Positions 22,587 to 30,607 of a stretch of 43,961 bases of DNA are shown here, piece by piece; position 1 is the stretch's first letter; each line of letters starts with the position of its first letter. The stretch is from NCBI GenBank assembly GCA_015233195.1, contig JADFYE010000016.1:1-43961 (forward strand), written 5' to 3'. Under the pieces are notes generated by a model. That model did no database searches, was not told the origin of the DNA, and was given only the letters and a program-made list of their open reading frames with translations. Position numbers and translations under genes: made by a program. This DNA is from Candidatus Omnitrophota bacterium. Its GTDB lineage: Bacteria; Omnitrophota; Gorgyraeia; Zapsychrales; Zapsychraceae.

Positions 22587-22952
22587 ATGTTTTTAGATAA
22601 AAAAATTATTTATATTGTGGATGATAACGAGTCAGTAGGTCGCGCGATTAAAATTCTTTTAACTACTTTTAATTTTGAAGTAAGAACTTTTACTTCCGCG
22701 CAAAGTTTTTTTGATTCAGTATCCAATAATGATCCGGGTTGTTTGCTCATTGATATTCATATGCCGGGTATAGATGGGTGGGCGGCGCATAAGAGGCTTT
22801 TAGATTCAGGGTCGAAACGACCGGTTATTTTTATTTCTGCAGATAAACATGAAAATGCGGCTGACCGGGCTTTAAAAGCCGGAGCTTTGGGATTTTTGCA
22901 GAAACCTTTTAATTGTCAGGCGTTGGTTGATTTGATTAGTATCGTTCCATAA
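22587..22952 (+). CDS. single-domain response regulator (REC only)
   Basis: About 121 residues with only a receiver domain: acidic pair VDDN, phosphoacceptor Asp in LIDIHMPGIDGW, Thr/Ser position FISAD and the conserved Lys in LQKPF. ATG 22587 is chosen because GGGGGAAAG lies six bases upstream; ATG 22548 would have no SD. With no output domain it can be a phosphate sink, a relay or a partner-binding switch. It closely resembles the second REC protein at 25 kb (IDIHMPG..GW, GALGFLQKPF). A LOV-like kinase and a FixJ-type regulator follow at once. Confidence 0.88.
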   Translation: MFLDKKIIYIVDDNESVGRAIKILLTTFNFEVRTFTSAQSFFDSVSNNDPGCLLIDIHMPGIDGWAAHKRLLDSGSKRPVIFISADKHENAADRALKAGALGFLQKPFNCQALVDLISIVP

Positions 22953-23021
22953 TAAATCACCGCTGGTTTTTATATAGACTATAATGATATATCGATTTTT
23001 TACTTTCAATCAACGGACAGC

Positions 23022-24350
23022 ATGAAAAAGAAAATAGTTGTTTCAAAAAAACGAGCGCGTCAAATGTTGGATAAAGGCTCAATTATTTCAAATATTAGTG
23101 ATCAGTTGCGGATTAAACGGCAAGAATCAGCCCGAGGTAAAACGCATAATGAACTTAGTAATACAGTTAATTCTCAAGCTGATGCTTTAAAGGTTAAAAA
23201 TGTTCAAATAAAACAGTGGGCAGATAAAGAACAGCGTGCTGAAGCGCAGATCCATATTCGCACTAAAGCAATGGATGCTGCCACTGACGGTATTTTTATT
23301 ATTGATGTTAAAAATAAAGATTTTTCGGTTATTTATTCAAACCAAGCTTTCCAGACCATGGTTGGATATTCTAGGAAGGATATCATTGGAAAAAATTATT
23401 TTTTACTTTACGCTGATATCGCTGATCTGAGGATCGCTGAAGAAATAAAAAATACTTTACAAAAAGATGAGTCGTTTCAGGGTGAGATGCTAAATTTCAG
23501 AAAAAATGGTGATAAATTCTGGAATTATTTGAGGATTTCTTGTGTGCGGGATGTTAACGGTGTAGTTACTCATTATGTCGGTATTCAAACTGATGTTACT
23601 TTGATGCGCCGGAAAGATTTTGAGATCAAGGAACAGCGTGAAGAATTGTTACATGTAACACGGGTAGGCAAACTCGCGGAATTTGTTTCGTCTTTAGCGC
23701 ATGAGATCAGCCAGCCTCTAACCTCTATTCTTTCGTACGCTCAGGCTGCTTATCGTATGCTGGAAGGAAAAGATTCTCAACTTCAAGAAATTTTACAATA
23801 TATAATTAATGATGATCAACGAGCAGCAGAGGTTATACGACGGTTACGTTCTTTGCTTAAGAAAAGCGACCCTGAAGTTAAACCGATCGATATTAACAAG
23901 CTGATTAATGAAACTATCGAGCTGATGGCTACGGATGTGACGGTGCGGAATAAAGTCATTAAAATCGCATTGGAGCCAAAACTTCCGAACATTAACGGTG
24001 ATCGAATACAATTGCAGCAAGTTTTATTGAATCTCATCAGTAATAGTTTAGATGCTATGGAGGGCAGAGATGAGTTTCGGGAATTGTCTATCCGTACTTC
24101 TTTAAACGGATCTGAAGAGATAATTGTGGAAGTTAAGGATTCAGGCTGCGGCATTCCTAAGGAAAATATGAAAAAATTATTCTCGCATTTTTTTACCAGC
24201 AAACCTGATGGTTTGGGTATGGGATTATCTATTAGCCGTTCGATTATTGAAGCGCATGGCGGCAGGTTGGAAGTAAAAAATAATCCTGAGGGCGGAGCAA
24301 TTTTTTATTTTACAATTCCCGTCGGGGGGGGGGTAAAGGAGTGGTCATAA
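23022..24350 (+). CDS. LOV-like PAS sensor histidine kinase, FixL-type
   Basis: 442 residues, soluble (no membrane helix). A coiled N-terminal region (to about 85) is followed by a PAS domain (about 90-190) with LOV-type landmarks YSNQAFQTMVGYSRKDIIGK, MLNFRKNGDKFWN and HYVGIQTDVT. The flavin-reactive cysteine of true LOV domains (GRNCRFLQ) is replaced: the segment reads GKNYFLLY. The kinase core has His227 (SLAHEISQPL, FixL/DctS style), N-box QVLLNLISNSLDAM, G1 DSGCGI and G2 GLGMGLS. Ten consecutive G's at 24324-24333 near the 3' end are slippage-prone. FixJ follows nine bases after the stop, so they form a two-component pair. Confidence 0.9.
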   Translation: MKKKIVVSKKRARQMLDKGSIISNISDQLRIKRQESARGKTHNELSNTVNSQADALKVKNVQIKQWADKEQRAEAQIHIRTKAMDAATDGIFIIDVKNKDFSVIYSNQAFQTMVGYSRKDIIGKNYFLLYADIADLRIAEEIKNTLQKDESFQGEMLNFRKNGDKFWNYLRISCVRDVNGVVTHYVGIQTDVTLMRRKDFEIKEQREELLHVTRVGKLAEFVSSLAHEISQPLTSILSYAQAAYRMLEGKDSQLQEILQYIINDDQRAAEVIRRLRSLLKKSDPEVKPIDINKLINETIELMATDVTVRNKVIKIALEPKLPNINGDRIQLQQVLLNLISNSLDAMEGRDEFRELSIRTSLNGSEEIIVEVKDSGCGIPKENMKKLFSHFFTSKPDGLGMGLSISRSIIEAHGGRLEVKNNPEGGAIFYFTIPVGGGVKEWS

Positions 24351-24359
24351 GGAGCAGGT

Positions 24360-24980
24360 ATGAGTAAGCCAATTATTTATGTTGTAGACGATGATGTCTC
24401 GGTATGCAGAGCATTATCTTTATTGTTAAAATCACATGGGTTTGAGGTTGAGACATTTAATCGAGCAAAAGATTTTTTGACTTTTAAACATTTTAAAAGA
24501 GCATCTTGTTTGGTATTGGATGTTGAGCTGCCGGATATTAATGGATTTGCTATGCAAGAGCCGATGTTGGCGCAGCAGCTTTTTATTCCGATAGTTTTTA
24601 TTACCGGTCACGGTAGTATCCCGATGAGTGTTAAAGCTATGAGAGGCGGCGCGGTTGATTTTTTAGCAAAACCTTTTACAGATAAAGAGTTATTAGCAGC
24701 CATTGATCGGGCTATTGCTAAAAATAAAATCCAAAATAAAGAACAAGCGGAATTAACAAAAATTGCTGAGTTTATTAAAACTCTATCTCCGACGGAATTG
24801 GAAGTTTTTCGTTTAGTAGCTAGTGGTATGGCGAATAAACAAATTGCTTATAAACGCGGCATTGTTCTGCAAACTGTTAAGGTGCATCGCAGCCGGGTTA
24901 TGCAAAAGCTGCGAGCTAAAAATGTGACTGAATTAATTCGTCTGGCTGAAAAAGCCAAAATCATCCCCGCCCAAAAATAA
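24360..24980 (+). CDS. FixJ-type response regulator (REC + LuxR HTH)
   Basis: 206 residues. The receiver domain has VVDDD, the phosphoacceptor in LVLDVELPDINGF, GHGSIPMSVKAMRGGAVDFLAKPF (the conserved FixJ pattern, here split as GHGS and FLAKPF) and a C-terminal LuxR-type HTH (LSPTELEVFRLVASGMANKQ, then TVKVHRSRVMQKL). GGAGCAGG precedes the ATG. It pairs with the kinase upstream and is the only DNA-binding regulator in the cluster, so it is the prime candidate to bind the shared promoter box at -42. Box promoter P4 starts just behind its stop. Confidence 0.92.
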   Translation: MSKPIIYVVDDDVSVCRALSLLLKSHGFEVETFNRAKDFLTFKHFKRASCLVLDVELPDINGFAMQEPMLAQQLFIPIVFITGHGSIPMSVKAMRGGAVDFLAKPFTDKELLAAIDRAIAKNKIQNKEQAELTKIAEFIKTLSPTELEVFRLVASGMANKQIAYKRGIVLQTVKVHRSRVMQKLRAKNVTELIRLAEKAKIIPAQK

Positions 24981-24986
24981 CCGCTG

Positions 24987-25030
24987 TTATACCCCAGTAT
25001 AATTGTTTTGTTTTTGATCCTGCCTATAAT
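24987..25030 (+). promoter_or_regulatory. box promoter P4
   Basis: TTATACCCCAGTATAATTG at 24987-25005, 19 bases, consensus -10 TATAAT at 25025-25030. It heads a same-strand gene run with only short gaps until about 36,970. Confidence 0.8.
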
Positions 25031-25058
25031 AATCATTACATGAAAAAAAGACTGACAC

Positions 25059-25421
25059 ATGATAATGGCAAAAAAGCAAATTTATATTGTTGACGATGAT
25101 GAATCTGTACGCCGATCTTTAGGGCTTTTGCTTAGTACTTTTGGGTTTCAAACTCAGACGTTTTCTTCGGCGGAAGAATTTTTTAGTATGGTATCGGTTA
25201 ATGATTCAGGGTTGCTGATTTTGGATATTCATATGCCGGGATTAAGCGGATGGACTGCTTTGCAGCGTATTTATGCAGGTATAAAACGTAAAGTGATTGT
25301 TATTACGGCGGATAAAAATGGAGGGTTAATGGAGCGGGCTTTAAAAACTGGGGCAATGGGTTTTCTTCAAAAACCATTTGAAGATAATGATTTGGTAAAT
25401 TTGATTAATAAAGTTTATTAA
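25059..25421 (+). CDS. single-domain response regulator (REC only), second copy
   Basis: 118-120 residues with receiver domain only: VDDDESVRRSL, phosphoacceptor in LILDIHMPGLSGW, VITADK and GFLQKPF. Start is ATG 25059 or 25065; neither has a good SD, and the transcript start predicted from P4 lies only about 20 bases upstream. It is a paralogue of the REC at 22,587 and first gene of the large P4 operon. Because the box promoter drives it, it could feed back on the FixL/FixJ pair by draining phosphate, as FixT-like or phosphate-sink receivers do; this is inference. Confidence 0.88.
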   Translation: MIMAKKQIYIVDDDESVRRSLGLLLSTFGFQTQTFSSAEEFFSMVSVNDSGLLILDIHMPGLSGWTALQRIYAGIKRKVIVITADKNGGLMERALKTGAMGFLQKPFEDNDLVNLINKVY

Positions 25422-25430
25422 GGAGATGAT

Positions 25431-25556
25431 ATGAAAAACATGTTTTGGTTAATAATTGCGGCGCTGTTTCTAACTACATCAGTTTTGGGTTGCAATATGT
25501 TTAGAGGCGCGGGAAAAGATATATCAAATGCAGGTGATGCAATTCAAAATCGGTAG
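25431..25556 (+). CDS. entericidin-family small lipoprotein
   Basis: 41 residues. MKNMFWLIIAALFLTTSVLG ends in a lipobox (SVLGC), then the entericidin signature NMFRGAGKDISNAGDAI. Entericidins EcnA/EcnB are tiny envelope lipoproteins induced under stress or starvation. GGAG lies nine bases before the ATG and the gap to the REC gene is nine bases, so they are co-transcribed. Confidence 0.88.
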   Translation: MKNMFWLIIAALFLTTSVLGCNMFRGAGKDISNAGDAIQNR

Positions 25557-25579
25557 GATTTAATAACTAAGGAGGCATT

Positions 25580-25744
25580 ATGTTACATTGGGCAGCTACA
25601 TTTTTTATTATCGCGATCATCGCCGCAGTTCTTGGATTTACGAGTATCGCGGGTTCAGCTATTGATATTGCTAAGATTTTATTTTTTGTTTTTTTGGTGC
25701 TGGCTATTGTTTCTTTTATTTTTGGAAGAACCAGCAGTATGTAG
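25580..25744 (+). CDS. DUF1328 small membrane protein (YtjA family)
   Basis: 54 residues and two hydrophobic helices: [20 protein letters not shown], then the middle [12 protein letters not shown] and FIFGR end that define DUF1328. Function unknown; members recur in stress regulons next to entericidins and BON proteins. GGAGG precedes the ATG by about five bases. Confidence 0.9.
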   Translation: MLHWAATFFIIAIIAAVLGFTSIAGSAIDIAKILFFVFLVLAIVSFIFGRTSSM

Positions 25745-25781
25745 TATTTCGAAATTAAGAATATAAAGAAAGAGGTGTTAT

Positions 25782-26567
25782 ATGAATTTAAATTATTTAA
25801 AAATAATGGTCGCGGTTACAGCTGCAGTTTTATTTACTAGTGTATACGCGATTGCTTCTGAAATGGATCAGCGTATTGAAGCTTCCGCGAAAGATTCTTA
25901 CGTTTTTAAAACGTATCTCAAAGACGATAGTATTAATATTATGTCTATGGACGGCGTGGTTATGTTAACTGGAAGTGTTAAGGAAGATTCGCATAAAGCT
26001 TTAGCTCAAGAGACTGTGGCGAGCTTGCCGGGTGTAAAAAGTGTGGATAATAAATTAGAATTCAAAGGTGAGCTTCCGAATGAAAGTTCTGATATTTGGA
26101 TTGGTATGCAAGTGAAATATTCGCTTCTCTATAATAGGAATGTGAGTGGCTTGAATACTAAAGTATCAGTAACTGATGGTATTGTAACGTTAAAAGGTGA
26201 AGCTAATAGTCAGGCGCAAAAGGATTTGACTAGTGAATATGCTAAAGACATTAAAAATGTTAAAGATGTAAAAAATGAAATGACCATTGCGGCAACACCT
26301 AAAGAAGTAAAAGAAGGTAAAGAGACTATGGGTGAGAAAATTGATGACGCGTCGATTACGGCTCAGGTGAAAATAGCGTTTTTGACGCATCATTCGACCA
26401 GCGCTTTTAAAACCGGAGTAGAGACTAAAGACGGCGTGGTCACTCTAAGTGGTGTAGCCAGCAGCGGCGCGGGAAAAGATATGGCTACTAAAGTTGCCAG
26501 TGATGTAAAAGGTGTAACCAGTGTGGTCAATAATATGACTGTGGATGAGTCTTTGTTAAAAAAATAG
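25782..26567 (+). CDS. periplasmic BON-domain protein (three BON repeats)
   Basis: 261 residues. Signal peptide to about residue 26, then three BON domains (about 30-95, 100-170, 185-258), each with the pattern DGVVxLxG...V...GVxxVxNxM (MDGVVMLTGSV, TDGIVTLKGEA, KDGVVTLSGVA). BON domains bind membranes or phospholipid; OsmY-type proteins protect the envelope in osmotic stress. Its 5' end and signal peptide are nearly the same as those of the gene at 28,355. A GAGGTG SD is present. Confidence 0.9.
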   Translation: MNLNYLKIMVAVTAAVLFTSVYAIASEMDQRIEASAKDSYVFKTYLKDDSINIMSMDGVVMLTGSVKEDSHKALAQETVASLPGVKSVDNKLEFKGELPNESSDIWIGMQVKYSLLYNRNVSGLNTKVSVTDGIVTLKGEANSQAQKDLTSEYAKDIKNVKDVKNEMTIAATPKEVKEGKETMGEKIDDASITAQVKIAFLTHHSTSAFKTGVETKDGVVTLSGVASSGAGKDMATKVASDVKGVTSVVNNMTVDESLLKK

Positions 26568-26593
26568 CAGGTTGAGAAAGTTGGGAAGTTCAC

Positions 26594-27415
26594 ATGAAAA
26601 TTAAATATTTTATTATGTTATCGCTTGTGGCATTCGCCGCAGTTCTTAGCAGTCCTACTGCAGGGTTTGCTTCAATATTAAATTCATCAGATAGTTTTGC
26701 AGTTCTCGCCGGGTCTGAAGTTACCAATACTGGCATAAGTAATGTATATGGCGATATTGGAGTTTGGGGCGGCAGCTCTATAACGGGTTATGAGTCTCTT
26801 AATCAGACTGGAACTGTACATCAGACGGACGCAATCGCGCAGTCGGCGCAGGGAGATCTTACTAATGCCTATAATGGTTTGGCAGGTATGCCTGCAACTA
26901 ATAATTTAACTGGAGATCTAGGCGGACGCACGCTTACACCAGGCGTGTATAATTATGCGTCTTCGGCTCAGTTGACTGGAATACTTAATCTTGATGCTCA
27001 GGGTCATGATAATGCATACTGGGTTTTTCAGATTGGGACCACACTTACAACAGCAGCTTCTTCATCAGTGGTATTGCTTAATCCAGGTCTGAATAATGGT
27101 ATATTCTGGCAGGTTGGTAGTCCAGTTACTTTGGGTTCAGATACTTCGTTTTTAGGTAATATTCTGGCAGATCAAAGTATTACCTTAGGTACGAATGTTG
27201 ATGTGTTAGGCAGGGCTTTAGCTCGAATTGGCGCAGTTACAATGGATACTAACCTCATTGATAATAGGCTTGGTTTTAATGGCGGTCTGGAGTTTGATGA
27301 AAACGGTGGCATTACACCAGTTACTGCTGTGCCGACGGTACCTGAACCTGCGACTTTATCACTTTTAGGATTGGGGTTATTAGGATTTAAGTGGCGAAAA
27401 GTCAATTTAAAGTAG
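26594..27415 (+). CDS. DUF3494 ice-binding-like protein with PEP-CTERM
   Basis: 273 residues. Signal peptide to about ASPTAGFA (residue 26), then the DUF3494 ice-binding fold: SFAVLAGSEVTNTG at the start, LTPGVYNY, and the hallmark GRALARIGAVTMDTN. A PEP-CTERM sorting signal ends it: VPEPATLSLLGLGLLGF, then KWRKVNLK. DUF3494 proteins include antifreeze proteins and adhesins; here an exosortase would deliver it to the surface or matrix. Whether it binds ice is unknown. It lies inside the P4 operon. Confidence 0.9.
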   Translation: MKIKYFIMLSLVAFAAVLSSPTAGFASILNSSDSFAVLAGSEVTNTGISNVYGDIGVWGGSSITGYESLNQTGTVHQTDAIAQSAQGDLTNAYNGLAGMPATNNLTGDLGGRTLTPGVYNYASSAQLTGILNLDAQGHDNAYWVFQIGTTLTTAASSSVVLLNPGLNNGIFWQVGSPVTLGSDTSFLGNILADQSITLGTNVDVLGRALARIGAVTMDTNLIDNRLGFNGGLEFDENGGITPVTAVPTVPEPATLSLLGLGLLGFKWRKVNLK

Positions 27416-27473
27416 ATTCAGCCAATAGGTTTTATTTTTGATAATGCAATAATAAAAAAATGAGGAGGGTAAA

Positions 27474-27662
27474 ATGTCTTTAATTTCAGTAATTATTACT
27501 TTAGTTGTAGTGGGTGTAATTTTGTGGTTAGTCAATACCTATATACCAATGGACGCAAAGATCAAGCAGGTCTTGAATGTCCTGGTGCTGATTGTGGTAA
27601 TCGTTTGGTTACTTCAAGCATTTGGTGTTTTAGGTAATATTAATCAGATAAGCATAAGATAA
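27474..27662 (+). CDS. small two-helix membrane protein (Thivi_2564 type)
   Basis: 62 residues with two hydrophobic helices separated by YIPMDAKIKQVLN, the pattern of the Thivi_2564 family of unknown function. AGGAGGG precedes the ATG. Like DUF1328 and entericidin it recurs in stress-type gene clusters. A phage origin is unlikely. Confidence 0.82.
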   Translation: MSLISVIITLVVVGVILWLVNTYIPMDAKIKQVLNVLVLIVVIVWLLQAFGVLGNINQISIR

Positions 27663-27675
27663 ATTAGGAGGCAAT

Positions 27676-28155
27676 ATGTTAAAAAAATTATTAAATGTTG
27701 TTATCAGCGCGGCTTTAATTTTTCAGTTAACGGGTTGCGGAACTATTCTATACCCAGAGCGTAAAGGTCAAAGAAGCGGGCGCATTGATGTAGGGGTTGC
27801 TGTTTTAGACGGAATTGGTTTATTGTTTTTTCTTATCCCAGGTGTAATTGCTTACGCGGTTGATTTTAATAATGGAACGATTTATCTTCCGGGTGGTGTA
27901 TTTAGGAGTTCTGTAGATATGAAAAATATTAAACAGGTAAAATTTGATCCTAAACACATCACTAAAGCAAGTATCGAGAAAATTATTAAAGATGAAACCG
28001 GTTATGAAGTAAGGCTGGATCAAAATAACATGACTATCTCAAAATTACAATCTACTGACGAGATGATGGTTGCTTTTGATAAAGTTTTGCCGGCAATACA
28101 ATATAACCAGGTAGCTTTATTAAAAAAGCATGTTGGGTTTTATTTAAATAAATAA
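27676..28155 (+). CDS. lipoprotein of unknown function
   Basis: 159 residues. Lipobox LTGC at residues 19-22 (MLKKLLNVVISAALIFQLTG then C), followed by GTILYPERKGQRSG and a hydrophobic stretch (VAVLDGIGLLFFLIPGVIAYAV). The C-terminal domain is small and alpha/beta. The N-terminal 30 residues recur in the next gene, a short partial paralogue. AGGAGG precedes the ATG. No specific function assigned. Confidence 0.78.
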   Translation: MLKKLLNVVISAALIFQLTGCGTILYPERKGQRSGRIDVGVAVLDGIGLLFFLIPGVIAYAVDFNNGTIYLPGGVFRSSVDMKNIKQVKFDPKHITKASIEKIIKDETGYEVRLDQNNMTISKLQSTDEMMVAFDKVLPAIQYNQVALLKKHVGFYLNK

Positions 28156-28165
28156 AAGGAAACTT

Positions 28166-28333
28166 ATGGTCAAAAGCGTAATTAGAAGTGTAAATGTTTT
28201 AATCAGCTTTACCATAATTTTTTATTTGGCTGGTTGTGGGACGGTTTTATATCCTGAGCATAAAGGTCAGCAAGTTAGCGCAGCTGACAAAGCTCAGGAC
28301 AAAGGTGAAGGACAAGTTAAGACGAAGTTTTAA
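28166..28333 (+). CDS. short lipoprotein, truncated paralogue of the preceding gene
   Basis: 55 residues: signal and lipobox (YLAGC), then GTVLYPEHKGQ, matching GTILYPERKGQ of the upstream lipoprotein, then a hydrophilic Lys/Gln/Asp tail. AAAGGA lies before the ATG. It ends about where the hydrophobic part of the longer paralogue begins, so it is either a deleted copy or a genuine short form. Confidence 0.65.
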   Translation: MVKSVIRSVNVLISFTIIFYLAGCGTVLYPEHKGQQVSAADKAQDKGEGQVKTKF

Positions 28334-28354
28334 TACAAAAGAAAAGAGTGTTAT

Positions 28355-29032
28355 ATGAATGTAAATTATCTAAAAATGATAATCATGTTTACGGCTGTAG
28401 TTTTATTTACTGGGCTTTCTATATGCATCGCCCAGACCGAGTATGTGCATCATATCCCTGGTGAAATTACCTGGATAGATACAAAGGTTGGTAAACTACA
28501 GCTTAAACATGATAAAGCTCCAAAAGAGGGAGAAATAGTAGAGTACAGAATTAATGAGAATGAAACGCGGGTAACAAATCCGGCGGATAATAAGTTTCTC
28601 TCAATTAAGGATTTACAGCCTGGTCAACATGTTGTAGTTGACGCGATCTATGGTAAAGAAGAAAAGATCGTTCAAAAGATCACTACTGAACCAAGTCCTA
28701 CTTCAGAATTTCAAGTGGCTTATGGCAGGGTCGAGGTTATAGATACAACAGCTGGAACATTTACTTTATCAGAAAAACCCGGAGCTGGTGAAGAGGGCGA
28801 AAGTAATATGTCGTATTATATTTTTGACCCTAAAGAAATTAAGGTTATGCAAAGCCCGAGTACTAAGCCAGTTCAATTAGAGCTTAAGTCGGGTGATGTA
28901 GTAAAGGTTGAATATGTGTTGAAAGACGGGAAACAATGGGCGCGTTCCATTACCCGTTATTCGCCTCAACTTATTAGTACAACCACTACTACAACTACGA
29001 CAACTACGACTGATAATGGCAGTCATTATTAG
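28355..29032 (+). CDS. periplasmic hypothetical protein with poly-threonine tail
   Basis: 225 residues. Signal peptide to about residue 26, almost identical to that of the BON gene at 25,782. The mature part has two similar beta-rich halves (GEITWIDTKVGKLQLKHDKA and GRVEVIDTTAGTFTLSEKPG) reminiscent of DUF5666-like tandem OB/beta domains, each followed by a V-DxxYG or VKVEYVLKDGK segment. The end is a run of twelve threonines, then DNGSHY. Function unknown; probably periplasmic and co-expressed with the stress genes. Confidence 0.75.
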   Translation: MNVNYLKMIIMFTAVVLFTGLSICIAQTEYVHHIPGEITWIDTKVGKLQLKHDKAPKEGEIVEYRINENETRVTNPADNKFLSIKDLQPGQHVVVDAIYGKEEKIVQKITTEPSPTSEFQVAYGRVEVIDTTAGTFTLSEKPGAGEEGESNMSYYIFDPKEIKVMQSPSTKPVQLELKSGDVVKVEYVLKDGKQWARSITRYSPQLISTTTTTTTTTTTDNGSHY

Positions 29033-29064
29033 GGTATTAGCTATTTAAAAGAAAGGGGAATAAT

Positions 29065-29190
29065 ATGGAAAAGAAAACTCAAGGCGGCAACAAAATATCG
29101 TCAGCAAAAAGACAAGCTGCTAATTCTTTAAGCGGACAGTTAAAGGTCAGGATGCGCATGCCCAACCGAAAGATTGTATCTGCATGCTAA
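29065..29190 (+). CDS. small ORF, 41 residues, possibly frameshifted
   Basis: GAAAGGGG precedes ATG 29065 by about eight bases. The product begins MEKKTQGGNKISSAKRQAAN and ends in an Arg-rich stretch. Read one frame over from about 29,140, the sequence continues as LKGQDAHAQPKDCICMLMYF to a TAG at 29213-29215, abutting the next start, so a frameshift may separate two halves of one gene. No family recognised. Confidence 0.35.
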   Translation: MEKKTQGGNKISSAKRQAANSLSGQLKVRMRMPNRKIVSAC

Positions 29191-29215
29191 TGTATTTTTT
29201 AACAGGTAAGAAATA

Positions 29216-30601
29216 GTGAGATGCAGATATATTGGCAGTTTTATTTTTTTTCTGTTGGTATCTATGGGCGCGGGGTGTGTTAGCACTAATAAAAAAATAA
29301 CCGCATCCGCGCCTCGAGAATTTACATTTCCCCAAAATTTTTTATGGGGAGCCGCAACATCCTCTCATCAAGTTGAAGGCAATAATACAAATAATGATTG
29401 GTGGGAGTGGGAACAAATCCGGCTTCCCCATGCTCGTTCCGGACAGGCTTGTGATCAGTGGAATCGTTATGAAGAAGATTTTAAGCTTGCTCAAAGTTTA
29501 GGGCATAACGCGCACCGTTTTTCGATTGAATGGAGCCGTATTGAGCCACAAGAAGGTATATGGGATAGTACGGCGCTGGATCATTATGCTCAAGTTATCC
29601 GTTCTCTTAAGTCAAAAGGTTTAGAACCGATTGTAACATTAAATCATTTTACACTTCCTTTATGGCTGGCTCATCAGGGCGGGTGGAATTCAGAAAAGGC
29701 ACCGGAATTATTCGCCGGGTACGTCGAGAAAGTTGTGGAAGTTTTAGGCGCAGATGTTCATTATTGGATGACGTTAAATGAGCCGGTCGTTTATGCGTAT
29801 AAGGGTTATATGAGCGCGGATTGGCCGCCGGGTATGAGGTCATCAAAAGACGCTATCAATGTTTTTGAGAATTTACTGCGCGGACATGTAATGGCGTATG
29901 AGAAAATTAAAGATATATATGTTAAGAAGGGTTGGAAGACTCCTTTGGTCGGGATCGCCCAAAGCGTTATTATATTCAGAGCGTGTTTAGATACTACTTT
30001 AAGGGATAGGATAGCGGCGAGGTTTCGGCATTGGATGTTTAATCATTTGTTTGTGCAAGCTTTGGTCCGGGGACATGCGTATTGTATTGGACTTTTTAAT
30101 ATTCATTTATCACAAGCCAAAACTTTGGATTTTATTGGTTTGAATTATTATACGAGGGATTTTGTGCTTCATAACGGATTTGGATTTCCGGGAATTTTAG
30201 GTCAAGAGTGTATGATAACAGCGGCGCAGAACCGGCATACTGGTAAAGATAATTTTTTGTCATGGGATATTTATCCAAAAGGATTGTGTACGTTGCTTAA
30301 AGATTTCTCGAGGTATAAGCTGCCAATTTTAATTTCAGAAAATGGGCTGGCTACCAATGATGATTTTGAACGTTCGGGGTTTATTATAGCGCATATTAAA
30401 GCTGTAGCTCAGGCTATGAAAGAAGGAGTTCCGGTTATAGGTTATCTTTATTGGTCATTGCTGGATAATTATGAATGGGCGGAGGGGTTTGTTCCTAGGT
30501 TCGGGTTGATTGCAGTTGATTATAAAACTCAGGAGCGGACGGTTCGTGAGTCGGCAATAAAATTTAAGGAAATTATTCAAACAAAGAAAATATATTTTTA
30601 A
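29216..30601 (+). CDS. GH1 beta-glucosidase, lipoprotein
   Basis: 461 residues. A signal peptide with lipobox (SMGAGC at 17-22) exports it, unusual for GH1, which is mostly cytosolic. The family motifs are intact: FLWGAATSSHQVEG at the start, acid/base TLNEP, nucleophile in ISENGL, and YWSLLDNYEWAEGF near the end. It should cut beta-linked glucosyl or galactosyl residues, outside the inner membrane. Start GTG 29216 follows AGGTAAG. It begins a compact carbohydrate operon (GtrA, six-hairpin glycosidase, GT4, phosphatase/EEP). Confidence 0.9.
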   Translation: MRCRYIGSFIFFLLVSMGAGCVSTNKKITASAPREFTFPQNFLWGAATSSHQVEGNNTNNDWWEWEQIRLPHARSGQACDQWNRYEEDFKLAQSLGHNAHRFSIEWSRIEPQEGIWDSTALDHYAQVIRSLKSKGLEPIVTLNHFTLPLWLAHQGGWNSEKAPELFAGYVEKVVEVLGADVHYWMTLNEPVVYAYKGYMSADWPPGMRSSKDAINVFENLLRGHVMAYEKIKDIYVKKGWKTPLVGIAQSVIIFRACLDTTLRDRIAARFRHWMFNHLFVQALVRGHAYCIGLFNIHLSQAKTLDFIGLNYYTRDFVLHNGFGFPGILGQECMITAAQNRHTGKDNFLSWDIYPKGLCTLLKDFSRYKLPILISENGLATNDDFERSGFIIAHIKAVAQAMKEGVPVIGYLYWSLLDNYEWAEGFVPRFGLIAVDYKTQERTVRESAIKFKEIIQTKKIYF

Positions 30602-30607
30602 AATAAT

